From Chondrus crispus (lineage: Eukaryota > Rhodophyta > Florideophyceae > Gigartinales > Gigartinaceae), in NCBI RefSeq assembly GCF_000350225.1, contig NW_005179101.1, forward strand, positions 38,192-102,191: a DNA stretch of 64,000 nucleotides. The letters run 5' to 3'. The notes beneath the pieces are model-generated. The model made no database searches. It was not told the DNA's origin and worked only from the letters and a program-made list of their open reading frames with translations. Below, one piece after another: positions 45,298 to 55,601 of the stretch (its first letter is position 1; each line of letters begins with the position of its first letter). Made by a program: the position numbers and the translations under genes.

Positions 45298-48200
45298 GTG
45301 CAACCTGCTCTCCCGATGCAGCCCACACAAGAGGGTATGATGGAGGAAGAGACCTTATCCGTCGGTAGGGTTGAAGCCATGGATGGAGAGTTGGAGAACT
45401 TGATTCTCAAGGAGCTTCATGGAACTGTATATCTTGTGGCCAAATCTGAGTTACTGGAAATTTTTGCAAGAGACGGGAGTTCATTGATATGTGAGGATGG
45501 AAATACGGGGGGCATTCAAGCATCAGAGACGACAGAGCAGCGCGCGCGATGCTCTCGGGTTACACATTTCGGGGTCAAGCTTCGCAGTGCTGGTTGGAAA
45601 TATTCCAGGCACTGCGGGGAGGCTCAATCAAAGTTTCGGCATTGCATATTTTGCGGTAAAAAGGTATTCGTGCGATACCATCACAGATTTGTACTGCATT
45701 TACTGGGACTCGCAAAACCGCCACATTGCACAATGCCAGAGATTGAGCGACGGCAGTTGCTGGAAGCTCCCAGCTTCGCACGCTCCGCATACGCCAAGAA
45801 TGTACACGCAGTGACCTCAAGAAGATCAGCGTTGTCAGTTGCTCTGTCGAGTACAGATGTTCGCGCATGCCGACATTCGTTGAGAAACTCATCCTTCTCC
45901 GCGGGCAGAGCCGTCGAAAACACAAATCCGCCTTCCCAAAAAGACAGCAGCGAAAGAAATGGAGGTAAGCGCCAGCGCACGGACTTAAGCCAGGTGGTAG
46001 TTAAACCATTTGTGCTGGACGGGGAGGGGGTGGAACGGCTGATGAAAGCCATAATCAAGGTCGTTGTGCTCCGGGTTCGTCCGTTTTCGCTTTTCGAGAA
46101 GCTTACAGGGAAGTTCACGAGTCTTGAGAGAGAGATGCCGGCCCTGCTCAATCCGGATATCGAGAAAAACCTCCCTTCTGCCAAAAAATTGGCGGCGAGC
46201 TCCTAAACAACTGTTACGACGACACACAGGGGCACGTTAAAAGATGCATCCATGAAGCTCTGAGCTGGGGGGGGGGGTTTGCTACAGTGATGTTTGATGG
46301 TTGGGAGGATGTCACAAGACAATCTGTCACAAACATTACGTTAAAAGTTGACTCTGGAATGGACGGAATAGAGAAACTCCCTTTTATGATTGGGACGGAA
46401 TACTCTGGGTCACGGAAGTTGGGAGCTGCGGATTATTTAGAAATAGTTGAGAAGACGCTCGCATCCTACAAAATTGGTGACAAGGTGTGTGCTATCACTA
46501 GTGACAATACACAGCCATGTATTAACACGAGGGAGCAGTTTGCCAGCCGCAACCGGGGAAGCTTTAGCGTGAATAATCAGAGCCATGTGGCCGATCTTCT
46601 TATCGAAAACGTGTCAGAGCTTGGCTGGATGGCCACCGTCATTGATAAGGTTTCGCATGTCGTCACTATGGTGCATAGTCATAAGAAGCTGAAGGCCCGG
46701 CTAATTGAGTGTATACAGGAGTACAATGGCTTGGTGATGGTGGGCTTGCGTCGTAAGGAGGGGGAGATGAGAGGAAGCTCTCCCAATTCTGAGCAAATGA
46801 CTCGACTTGAAATGCACATGCGCAAAGTACGAGCGCTGCATCGCACTGCAGTAATGGTGGAGCAAATGTCCGCCACGCGATTCGCATTCGCTGAACGAGT
46901 AGTTGTAGTGCACTGTACTCGGTACCGGGACAGCTGTGCGAATCTCGCCAAAATCGCGCTCGCCGCCACCACGTGTACCACGGGTACACGTGGACTCCCC
47001 TGCCGCTCTACCGGACCTCCCCGTGGACACGTGTAATCCCTCCGCAACTCATAGGGCCTATGGGGGCTGTACTTGGTCCCCTCGGGCCTACAACCGTTAT
47101 TTCCTAGTTATTCTAATTTACAGTATAAGTTAGCTTCGCCATTACGGCGACGGGGGACTAGATAGTCAACCCGAGAATCAAAGTAAAGAGGCACGAAGCC
47201 TCGGGTCTTTTACCTTGGTTTCTGGATTCCAGGTTGTAGCCTCGACTCGGTACTGGCTCGCCCATACCGACCGAGCCATCTACACCCCTGGAATCTCAAC
47301 TGCCTTCCCCGCGCGCGTCGACCATACCGCGCGAGCGCTACGTTAACTACTGTGCTGTCCGCTCTGTTCGTCCTGTTTTTCCTTTAATTCTTCCTCTTTA
47401 TTGCTGACTCTAGTTCTACCTTTCTACCGCGCAAGCCGCGCCCAGATCCCGGTTCCGGTCATCCACCGGGTGGTCTCCCGAATTCCCTTACGCGTACGAA
47501 CGCGCGTCGCTCTGCCTACAGCCGCCACACGTGGCTGTAGTGCACGACAGTATTGAACTCTTTCATTCGTGCACGCCCGGCTCTCCTGAGGGTGATTGGT
47601 ACTGCGCCAGAGCAAAAAAAGATTTCTAAGACAACCCGTTCTACGTGCCAGCGTCACGAAGGAAAAAAAGGGAGGAGGACTTCGTCCTTCCTATAATGTG
47701 CAAGACGTTTTTCGCTGAGGTATTGGAAGTACACTCTGTCCTTCAAGTTCTCCGACGGTACCTACGAAAATTGGACGCTGACTCTGCTCAGATCAATGAC
47801 GTCCTACCCCTCACTATGAATTTAGAGACAGATATCGAGAACCTGCGATTGGCCGAATGGAAGAAACAAGATATTATAGGTGTGTACAGGAGGAGGAGAG
47901 ACGTTCCAGTGAGCGCTTCAACAAAAGTCTTTTTGTTACAGGACATTCATTGGGCTGCACATTGCTTGGACCCCAACGCAGGCGTTACCAAGTTTGGCAC
48001 CTTTGATTATCGCGGGAGAATTGGCAATGTTATTCAGCAGTACTGTAGAACCATGTTTCCGAACGACTTGCTCGCCAAGGTTAAAGAGGCCAAGCTAATG
48101 AACGCGTTTTCAGTAGAGCATTATAGCTGGAGAAATATTCGCCTGTCAGGGAATGATGCTGCTCTGAAGTTCTACATCGGTCGTCCGCTTCAATACTGGA

Positions 48201-48637
48201 CCGATTGCCTCTGCAGAGACCTAGAATTCAAGCAGTTTGCACAGCGTGTCCTTTCTGCATCACCGACTTCGTGTGCGGTCGAGAGGAGCTTCAGCGCTAT
48301 GAAGCGCATTAGTACCAAGCCGCGAAATAGACTCAAGAACGAGAAGGTAAGGAAGCTGATGTTTTGCTATTGGAATCTACGCATTCAGCTGGGAGCCTCG
48401 CCAGTGGACCGTATAGAGTTGTCGGACGGAGAGGCCGACATGGAGAACGAGCAGATTTCACGACTCTCCGCGAGCGTGTCAGGAAGCCCCGGTTCAAGTC
48501 TTCACCTCAGCTCCGCTGGCGGAAGTCTGGCTGGGTCAGACGATAACATCTCTGAAAGTGAAGAGTCAGATCTCTGGGGGTTTTCAGATGAAGACACGGA
48601 CAACTCGCCCGACCGGGGCTCTGACCTCCAGCCTTGA
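45298..48637 (+). pseudogene. hAT-family transposase, broken
   Basis: The gene is in several frames. The first part (45298-46206) has a BED-like finger, CIFCGKKVF...H...H, and then a FEKLTGKFTSLEREMPALL block. The middle (46287 on) has FDGWEDVTRQSVTNI and ITSDNTQPCINTREQF, matching the DUF659/hAT core. The end (47645-48637) has the hAT dimerisation motif, SCAVERSFSAMKRI followed by RLKNEKVRKLMFCYWNLR, and then an acidic tail. Breaks are a frame change near 46190, a G11 run near 46266-46276 that shifts frame, an insertion at about 46914-47540, and a TAA near 47630. I could not find the terminal repeats or the 8-base duplication expected for hAT. Confidence 0.85.
46914..47540. mobile_element. 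Insertion of about 0.63 kb in the hAT gene
   Basis: TGTAGTGCAC ends at 46913 and is repeated ending at 47545, and the transposase frame continues after the second copy. The intervening 622-627 bases start TGTACTCGG and have no clear inverted ends. Its CACGTG/GTACAC-rich patches resemble those of the LTR families, but the exact boundaries and class are unresolved. Confidence 0.5.
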
Positions 48638-48909
48638 ATCCAGCATTTCCCGCCTTCTTCTACCCTCACCCCAATCCCTCCATCCTATTGCCGCAAATGC
48701 CCGTCTCCATCACCCTACCTACCCTCCCCAAGGCGAAATATGGGATATCTCCGCACAGTGCAGAGGTGTCAATCACGATAAAAAGCCACGACATGATTTG
48801 AGATTCAACCTGCCCCAGTGCCCTTTAGGCTGTACGCAGTAATGCCTTTAGTAGTAAGAGCATCGCACCGCTGAAGTTTGACGTCAGTTAGGGTAAGCAC
48901 AAATTGTGA

Positions 48910-49491
48910 TTACTCTCCAGTAGATCCTACGCACCTAATCCCCCTGCTCCTCGGCTCCGCCTGCGCCTCAACCCTGCACGTGAGGACGCCAAACAAGATC
49001 GGCGTGGACAGCGTGAGCTGCAAGTCCACGAGCCAGTTGGTCACAGCACTGGTGATGTTCTCGTAGTGGTCCGTCGCGCCCTTCATGAACACGGCCAAGA
49101 ACACGACAGCGTCGACCTTCTGCGACGCGTACATCAGGCGCGCGGCAATGAGCAGCTCGTAGGCGCCGGGCACCTCCATGAGCACAACGATGCCCTCCTT
49201 GAGCCCGTTGTCGGAAAGCGTATCCTTGACGTCTTTGAACATGGCGCCGACAAACTCCGCGTTTCAGCGGGTGTACATGACGCCGATGTGCAGCTTCTCG
49301 TCGACCTCGCAGTCCGGGAACTGGAGGCCCATGTTCGAGCAGCGCGGTGCGACACGGCGACATGCGGGCTGCACGCGGCGCGGCACCACGCACACGAGCA
49401 CTTGCAGAGGCGCACCCAGGAAGCACGAGCTGGCGGGCGCACGCGGCGCGGCGCTCACTGCAATGGGCACGAGGGGGGTCACGAAGGCCAT
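48910..49491 (-). pseudogene. 6,7-dimethyl-8-ribityllumazine synthase, broken
   Basis: Lumazine synthase makes the riboflavin precursor from ribityl-amino-uracil and a butanone phosphate. The gene starts at 49491 with an Ala/Val/Arg-rich leader like a plastid transit peptide. It then shows the strand HIGVMYTR, a TGA at 49264-49266 where the family usually has Trp (RWN), and EGIVVLMEVPGAYEL. The active-site loop MKGATDHYENI keeps the catalytic His. After FGVLTCR the sequence departs from the family and stops at 48910, lacking the last 40 or so residues. The broken hAT element begins 270 bases beyond. Confidence 0.75.
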
Positions 49492-49659
49492 TGCGGGGAC
49501 ATCCGGAGGGAACGGGCAGCGGGTAGGGATGGGAAGAAGAGCGGTGCGGTCAACGAGATGGGGCCGCAGGTTCGGGGCTTGGTCACAGAACCTGGAGTGA
49601 GGCGGGGAGACTAGGAGCGGGGAGACAAGGAGACGGGAAGGCACACCGAGGCAGGAGGG

Positions 49660-49860
49660 AGGGACGAAAGATCGGAGGGAGGGACGGAGGGAGGGACGGA
49701 AGGAGGGACGGAAGGAGGGACGGAGGGAGGGACGGAGGGAGGGACGGATGGAGAGACGGATGGAGGTACAGAGGGAGGGACGGATGGAGGTACAGAGGGA
49801 GGGACGGAGAGAGTGAGAGAGTGAGGGAGTGAGGGAGGGAGAGAGTGGAGGGAGAGAGTG
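49660..49860. repeat. GGGAGGGACGGA minisatellite
   Basis: Many copies of a variable 8-12-base unit (GGGAGGGACGGA and relatives) occupy about 200 bases just upstream of the lumazine synthase start. Long minus-strand Pro/Ser/Leu-rich frames here are its by-product. Confidence 0.85.
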
Positions 49861-51259
49861 AGTGAGGGATGATATTGGGATATTTTGCGGAATCGTAGGC
49901 AGGGTCGGACGGCGGAAAGCTGTAAATATGTTCTAGGAAAATCAAGATCCAGGGGAGTCCGGCGAATGCGAAAGAGCGAACTGAGCGATAGGTCAGGCGA
50001 TTTCTTGAGTTGCTGCTCTCATGAGCAATCTTCCCGTTCTTCTGAATAGTTTCAAAAGTTTGCTGCAGATTTCGTTCACGCTGCAAACTACCGACATTCT
50101 GACAGCATGTCAGCGAGTAACAATCTACCAGCAGTTGGCAAAGATTAGTACACTTGGAGGTCAAGGACGTGGCTTACAACTCTTTATTACAAGTTTCACT
50201 ATCTACATTTGTCAGTTAGACGAAAATAGAATGCCATTGCAAATTACTATCATCCTCAGGCAATTGCGACGGCCCTTTTGGGAATGCGGGTCAAAGCGGG
50301 ATCCGTTTATTCGAAGCGGGATCCACGTGGGTGATAATGACCAAATCTGGGTATGATCAACTAATTACATGGTATTACAGTATCGACTTGCTAGTAGCGG
50401 TTCCCTGGCAATATGCTTGTCTACCGGCTGCTACCGCGACTGTCAGCCATTGTAATTACAGTCGGTTCGAGTAAAATTGTTGGATTGATTATTGTCTGCA
50501 CTGTGGTGCAGACATTTTCGGCAATAGCCCTATGCCCCGGTTCGTGATGATTTAGGGGGCATCAACAAATTTGCGGACATCCGCAATTTTTGCACTGCGC
50601 TCAACCCCACCAAGCCCTTTTGAGTTTGCCCCCGTTTGTCCCCGCTGTCACGGTGCGTTTGTCTACCTGCACTCGTAGCCAGTAGACAACCCCTACATGT
50701 CTCCTCAGCCGGTACACAACCTGCACAGGCACTTTAGCAAATTTCACTTGTCTAAACCGACATAGCTCTTCACAAGATTCTTGTCTTAAAGGAATTTGGC
50801 CCACCCCAAAAGGCTGGAAGAGTACAACCCATCTCTTTAATGAGGCGCAAGTTATACAATATTTTACAACCCCTTGACATGGAGATTTCTACAAGGGCGA
50901 TAACAGCTTCAAGGCCGAAATGGCCATTCTCCATGGACGGGAAGGGTTTAGCTACTGTCGTTTAGATTTGTTTTGTAAATTGCAACGGGCGGCTCTGCCC
51001 CTACGTAACTTGAACAGGAAACGACGAAATATCTTTCTTCTGTGGGCATAACCATTGCGCCTGTTTCGATTCACGATTTGTGTCCCTCATAGTGAGTAAT
51101 TCTATGGGGCAACTTATCGCCAACGAAAGTAGGTTAGCTCTTTGTGACAAAAGCCTCCACAATGCTCTTCATTCAGGCCCACCTACTGAATTGTGTTCTC
51201 TTTGAGGGCAGCCTCCTTTCTTAAGCTGTAGACAGCTATTTTCATCTGTGCGATCTTTG
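49861..51259. other. Gene-poor spacer
   Basis: No gene is recognised in 1.4 kb. Two small perfect hairpins are seen: TGTCTGCAC/GTGCAGACA near 50487-50512, and one with arms around TGCGGACATCCGCA near 50570. Neither has the features of a known RNA gene. Confidence 0.45.
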
Positions 51260-51267
51260 TATAAATT
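51260..51267 (+). promoter_or_regulatory. TATA box of the small secreted-peptide gene
   Basis: TATAAATT lies 111 bases before the ATG at 51371. A pyrimidine-rich leader follows, and the start codon context is ACAAAAATGA. Confidence 0.55.
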
Positions 51268-51370
51268 GAAGTACGGAACCACATATTTCTCTTTCCATCC
51301 TACCACAGCAATCCACATCTTCAACTCTTCAACCTCTTCTTTCTCACTCCAACCACCCGAACCCACAAAA

Positions 51371-51496
51371 ATGAACTCCAACACCGCCTTCTTCTTTGCT
51401 GTTGTCGCTGCCATCGTCGCCTCTGCCTCCGCCAGCGGTGTCAAGGATATCATTGCAGGTGTCTTTGAAAACATTGGCGCCACCCCGGCCGTCTAA
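51371..51496 (+). CDS. Small secreted peptide, 41 residues
   Basis: The frame encodes 41 residues. The first 22 or so form a convincing signal peptide: a short polar N-terminus, a hydrophobic core AFFFAVVAAIVA and small residues SASAS before a likely cleavage site. The remaining 19 or so residues, starting near GVKDIIAG, would be the mature peptide and have no cysteine. A TATA box and pyrimidine-rich leader sit at the expected distance upstream. I know of no match. The alternative is a chance frame, but the signal peptide, start context and promoter agree. Confidence 0.5.
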   Translation: MNSNTAFFFAVVAAIVASASASGVKDIIAGVFENIGATPAV

Positions 51497-53034
51497 TTGT
51501 ACCATGTGCATAAGTATCTGGAAGGGAGAAAGGAAAGGAAATAGAAGGGGATGAGGCGAAAGCCTTCTTCCTTGGCAAGACCGATTTTTGGGGTGATTAC
51601 CGCAGTCGTGCTTGCTTCCTAGCTTCAAGCTAACTTTCATGCAAGACCATATTCATCGTGAGGTGAGTGCATGGCCTTGATCACAGAAGTCTGCTAAGCT
51701 GCTTGGGATAATGTAACATGATGGCGACATGATATGATAGCGAAGATTGTGGAGAGGACGGATGCTTATGAATAAACAATTATCCTTTTGTGGTTTCTAT
51801 TTTTCTTGTTGCTACCACTAGTCTAGAGCGTGGTACAGATTGCGGATGTAATTCTGAGACATTGCGGGAACAGAGGAGTTACTACAGAAAGAATACCTTC
51901 TCATTTTGTCCGTCCTCTCAACCCAATGACTCTGCTCATTGTTCTACTTTCATAGAGTGTCTACAGAAGGGGGGAGCTTCAACCTCTATCGAACTGACGC
52001 GAAGAACACTTGAAGACAGACACGGACTCAATGTCGCAACAGTATATGTGGAATAGGAAGTGGGCTTCTCCACCAGCACGCTATGACCGCGGCGCAAGAA
52101 CTAATCAACACTGTGTGGACGACCCGTGAGAAAACTGCTATATTTTCTGTGGTTCTGAAACTGCATGACTTGGGCCCAGTCAGCCCTTGCTTGTCAAGTA
52201 ATATATGTTGTGATGGAACTAATTCGCAATTGCATGGCGTTCCTCCGGTTGGAATTTTTTGTCTTGCGGCTATCACAACTAGTGACTTCAGGGCTCTGTC
52301 GGGAGCAGGGTTATTGGAATGCACAAGTTAGCTTCATATCTTGTAATAACGGCACTGGGTGACAGCGATCCCATTATCGTGACTGGTCTGTATGGGTGTA
52401 TGCCGCCTCTGGAGAGAAAGAAGGGATTGTCGCCTGTGGACCTACCCTCGATTCTTTTATGTGGAAGACTACTAGACACTGTGCCCTGGTTAAGATGACA
52501 AGCATCACCTGTCTCGTTGAACGCTGATGGGACCCACAGGAAAGAGCAGTCGATTATTCAATTTCCCGCAAAGTCTTCATCATAAATCAGATGCAAACTC
52601 CTCTGCATCTTGCGAAACTACCGACGAAGTATGCAGTGCGAAATGGTAGTCGTTTCAAGCCCGCCGGCTTCGTCAATTGGACGCGGCAAGAGGACTGACC
52701 TCTAGAAAATACATATTCATGTCACGAGACACGGAGCGGAGGGCACGCTGATCAGGTTTAGAGCTTGCCTACAGGAATTGGTCCCTTTACCTATCTGCCA
52801 ATCACCTTTGACCCGAGCGCGGAAACCGCATCATAGTGAAAGCGATTTGACGCCAGGCCCCTGCAGAGACGAACAGTGTGCCTGGCAATGCTGACGATGT
52901 CGAACAAACTTCTTGAATGTCAGATTTCACTGTATCAGCTCTGTCGACAGATTCGCAGATCTGATACAGTGAACATGGGTACGGTGATGATCGTGGCATT
53001 AGACTCGGAATGCCGTTGTGGCTTTTCGAGAATG
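51497..53034. other. Spacer between the peptide gene and the kinase-like gene
   Basis: No gene is recognised in 1.5 kb; frames at 51790-52056 and 52083-52331 lack family features. A 13-base perfect hairpin (TTCACTGTATCAG) pairs 52926-52938 with 52961-52973, about 60 bases beyond the kinase-like stop, and could lie in its 3' untranslated region. Confidence 0.45.
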
Positions 53035-54222
53035 TTATATCATGTCTGCGGTATCCAGGAATGTCTCAAGCGTTCGGATCGTGTGGGAGAGGACCTTATT
53101 TTCCTCAATGTCACTGGGAAGCGGTCGTTCCTGAGCTGTCTGCACCATGCGCAAGATAGACAGTTCTGCCGTGGGACGGCTTGAATCAGACCCTTGCCAA
53201 TGATCAAAAGTGAATTGGTCCGTAGAAATGTCATCAATGTTAATCAGAGGGGCCCTCACCACTGCAGAGTTCTGGCGAAACAGACTACTTATCGTATCAT
53301 TCATGAATTGGCCTTGTATGCGTTCGTCTCGGCCTTTAAAGTAGGCTGTCATCGCGGCCTCGCAGGCAGGTGAGGTTGATTCTGCAATAAATCGATGGTT
53401 TAGCAATTCGTCAAGGAGTTTATCTCGATTGCTTGGACGCGAGAACATGGCGGTGATAAAGCCGTTGAATTGTGGAGACCAACGCGATGGGTTACTGAGG
53501 CTTGGAATGTCTCTTCCGGATCGTAATAACCGGGCTACTGCCGCGCCACCGTCGACTAGCTCTAAGAAAGCGACTCCAAGATCCCAAATATCAGCCCGAA
53601 AATGGAGCTTCGGTATGTCATTCGGGAAAGGCCACAGTTTTACTCCCGGTAGTGAACGCCCTGACGGTAATATGTCCACTAGAACGTGGTAAATCCCCAC
53701 GTCACTGAAAGATATAGTCCCACTTTCGCATAAATGAATATTCTCTGGTCGCAGGTTTGTATGGGGTTGATTGTGTTCTCTGTGGAGAACTCGCAATTCC
53801 TTCAAGCACTCCGTTGCCACGTGGGCGATTATGGATTCAACGTCGGCATCACGAATATACGAGAAGAGACTACGCAGAGACACGCTCTTCCTGAGTTCAG
53901 ACACCAGCCACGTCTCGGAAGATGATACCTGCCAGACCCCAATGTATCTGAAGACTTGAGGGATTTTGACAGTTTCGGATATGGCCTTTACGGCACGATG
54001 CAGCGCGGTTGTAGAATTCTGACCAATTGGCAATATGCGGATTGAAACAGTGGAAGCCCCAATTCTTGGAATGAATTCCTCAGCAACCGATGCAGAGATG
54101 AGGGTTCCGAACTCATTGTCATCAGCGATTAGCCCACCAGGAATAAAGACTTGCGTCGCGTTGGGAGCCAGTTGTGGGCTTGGTGGTAAAACGCGTCCTT
54201 CTTCATGCCTGTGCGATTCCAT
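53035..54222 (-). CDS. STE20/GCK-like protein kinase homologue, probable pseudokinase
   Basis: This 395-residue frame has a kinase fold: a helix C region, TWLVSELRKSVSLRSLF (hinge and helix D), a catalytic-loop region HTNLRPENIHL, FSDVGIY in place of the DFG region, and RADIWDLGVAFLEL for the helix F motif, with a Trp-Asp order typical of STE20/germinal-centre kinases. The residues expected for catalysis differ: VSIRIL has Arg where VAIK has Lys, and HRD is HTN, replacing the catalytic Asp. DFG reads DVG and keeps its Asp. A scaffold or regulatory role is inferred. The start is the ATG at 54222; upstream in-frame sequence begins only with GTG. Confidence 0.7.
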   Translation of the reverse strand: MESHRHEEGRVLPPSPQLAPNATQVFIPGGLIADDNEFGTLISASVAEEFIPRIGASTVSIRILPIGQNSTTALHRAVKAISETVKIPQVFRYIGVWQVSSSETWLVSELRKSVSLRSLFSYIRDADVESIIAHVATECLKELRVLHREHNQPHTNLRPENIHLCESGTISFSDVGIYHVLVDILPSGRSLPGVKLWPFPNDIPKLHFRADIWDLGVAFLELVDGGAAVARLLRSGRDIPSLSNPSRWSPQFNGFITAMFSRPSNRDKLLDELLNHRFIAESTSPACEAAMTAYFKGRDERIQGQFMNDTISSLFRQNSAVVRAPLINIDDISTDQFTFDHWQGSDSSRPTAELSILRMVQTAQERPLPSDIEENKVLSHTIRTLETFLDTADMI

Positions 54223-54581
54223 CAGGAGAGGCAGAGCATGGAGAGCAGCCGGACCCTGCGCGAGCACAGAGCTACGTGTGCAGCAAGAGACGGGCGTAGC
54301 TGCGCGGGGGCGTGCCTCAAAGGAAAATGACGCGGGTTACGGCTGTACTCCACAGCTTCCAAAAAATCCAAAAAAGTGCGCATTGTAGATCGGGTAGCTG
54401 CACGGACTTTCCGATTGCGCTCTTTCTCCGCCGTTGGTAGAGCTCTGTGCCTCCGAGCTGGGTTCTTGCAGCATTGTACCCACGATGCTCCAAGAACCCG
54501 CGCACGATGATGAAAAAATAGAATAGTTGTACGCTTTCCTCGACGCACATACAAATCATGTTAGGGATGTGCAAGGTTTCG

Positions 54582-55190
54582 TTAAGAGTGCTCTTCCCCT
54601 TTTTCCGCTCTATCTTCCTCTTCGCCTTGAGTACCAGAGCTCACATCTCGTTGGTGGCCTTCTTCTTGGGCTTGTTCCTCGGTCACCAAATGTGCCTTCC
54701 CTGGATCGACATCCGCAATACGTTCTTTGACTATCTCTGGAACTGGATCATTCCACCAAATCGGTCCTCCATCTCCCGACGCGCAGCTCACACATCCTGT
54801 GAGAACGTTGGGAAGGATTTGACCAGTCCTGCCGCGAAGTGGCGTACGACAAACACCTGTGGTCCCAAAGTTCGTGTTTGACTTTGTAATTACCATCAAA
54901 GAACACAAACGCTCATATCCGGGTCGCCGCCATTTCGCCATCAGTTTCCCGTCCGCAAGCTTCTGGTTGACAAGATAATCCAAAAGCTTTTTCGATATCT
55001 TGTTTTCCTTGAAGTGCATGTCGTACAAGTACCGGTTTTTCTCATAATGCAAACGATGCATGGGCCACGATATTTCATTCCTGCGTTTGTCGTCCATGGG
55101 CTCGTTCAGCGCCTCACGCGTTCGGGCTTCGAATTCTATTAGCTTCTCCGAAACGTGCTCAATGCCGGGGGGCGCCTTTCGCGTTTTCAT
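54582..55190 (-). CDS. BUD31: BUD31/G10-like splicing factor with altered C-terminus
   Basis: BUD31 (G10) is a conserved small spliceosome component. The match is clear in KTRKAPPG at the start, WPMHRLHYEKNRYLYDMHF, ISKKLLDYLVNQKLADGKLMAKWRRPGYERLC, and TNFGTTGVCRTP. Several cysteines of the usual zinc cluster are not cysteine here: the CCLRC equivalent reads CSLMV and the TNC equivalent reads TTG. The protein also runs about 60 residues beyond the usual 144, with a Glu/Gln-rich tail. Either the zinc cluster has diverged or an intron or frame error is hidden near the C-terminus. The start is 55190, or 55208 with six more residues. It is divergent from MED22. Confidence 0.8.
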   Translation of the reverse strand: MKTRKAPPGIEHVSEKLIEFEARTREALNEPMDDKRRNEISWPMHRLHYEKNRYLYDMHFKENKISKKLLDYLVNQKLADGKLMAKWRRPGYERLCSLMVITKSNTNFGTTGVCRTPLRGRTGQILPNVLTGCVSCASGDGGPIWWNDPVPEIVKERIADVDPGKAHLVTEEQAQEEGHQRDVSSGTQGEEEDRAEKGEEHS

Positions 55191-55601
55191 TTTAATTCGC
55201 CACGCCATTCCTTGGGATGTAGACTATCTGCTCCGAATGCGACACCTTTTGAACGAACACGCAAGCCGCAGAAGACTTGTGGAGAACAATGCCGATGATT
55301 TCTGAAGTTGGCCTTAGGAGAGTAAATAAGTTACACTTCATCCGCGCGCACTCTAGAAGACATTCTTGTATCCGGCTTTTTAGTTTTACGGAACAGTTTT
55401 TGTGGATTTGCAAAAATCAAAATTTTTTTTTTGCTCTGCTACAGGGGGGTAATCCCCTCCCCACCCCGCCTCCCCCCGCGTTCTCTAACTACAAGTAGGA
55501 CAGGGCGGTCTGGCTTACGGCAGAAGGCATTTAGCAAGTAGCAAAACACTCTGTTGCCAACCCGCGCCACCGAATTTCAACTAACCATTGTTCTAAGCGC
55601 A
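55191..55601. other. Divergent intergenic region
   Basis: About 410 bases between BUD31-like and MED22. It contains a T9 run near 55424 and C-rich runs near 55445-55480, and probably holds both promoters. Confidence 0.4.

Noticed and set aside
49264-49266. Selenocysteine or Trp readthrough at the TGA in lumazine synthase
   Set aside because: The family has Trp, not Cys, at this site, the C-terminus is also lost, and no hairpin element was noticed.
49583-50164. 193-codon minus-strand frame rich in Pro, Ser and Leu
   Set aside because: It is mostly translated minisatellite (GGGAGGGACGGA units).
51790-52056. 88-codon plus-strand frame with several Cys
   Set aside because: It has no ATG at its start, no signal peptide and no recognised pattern.
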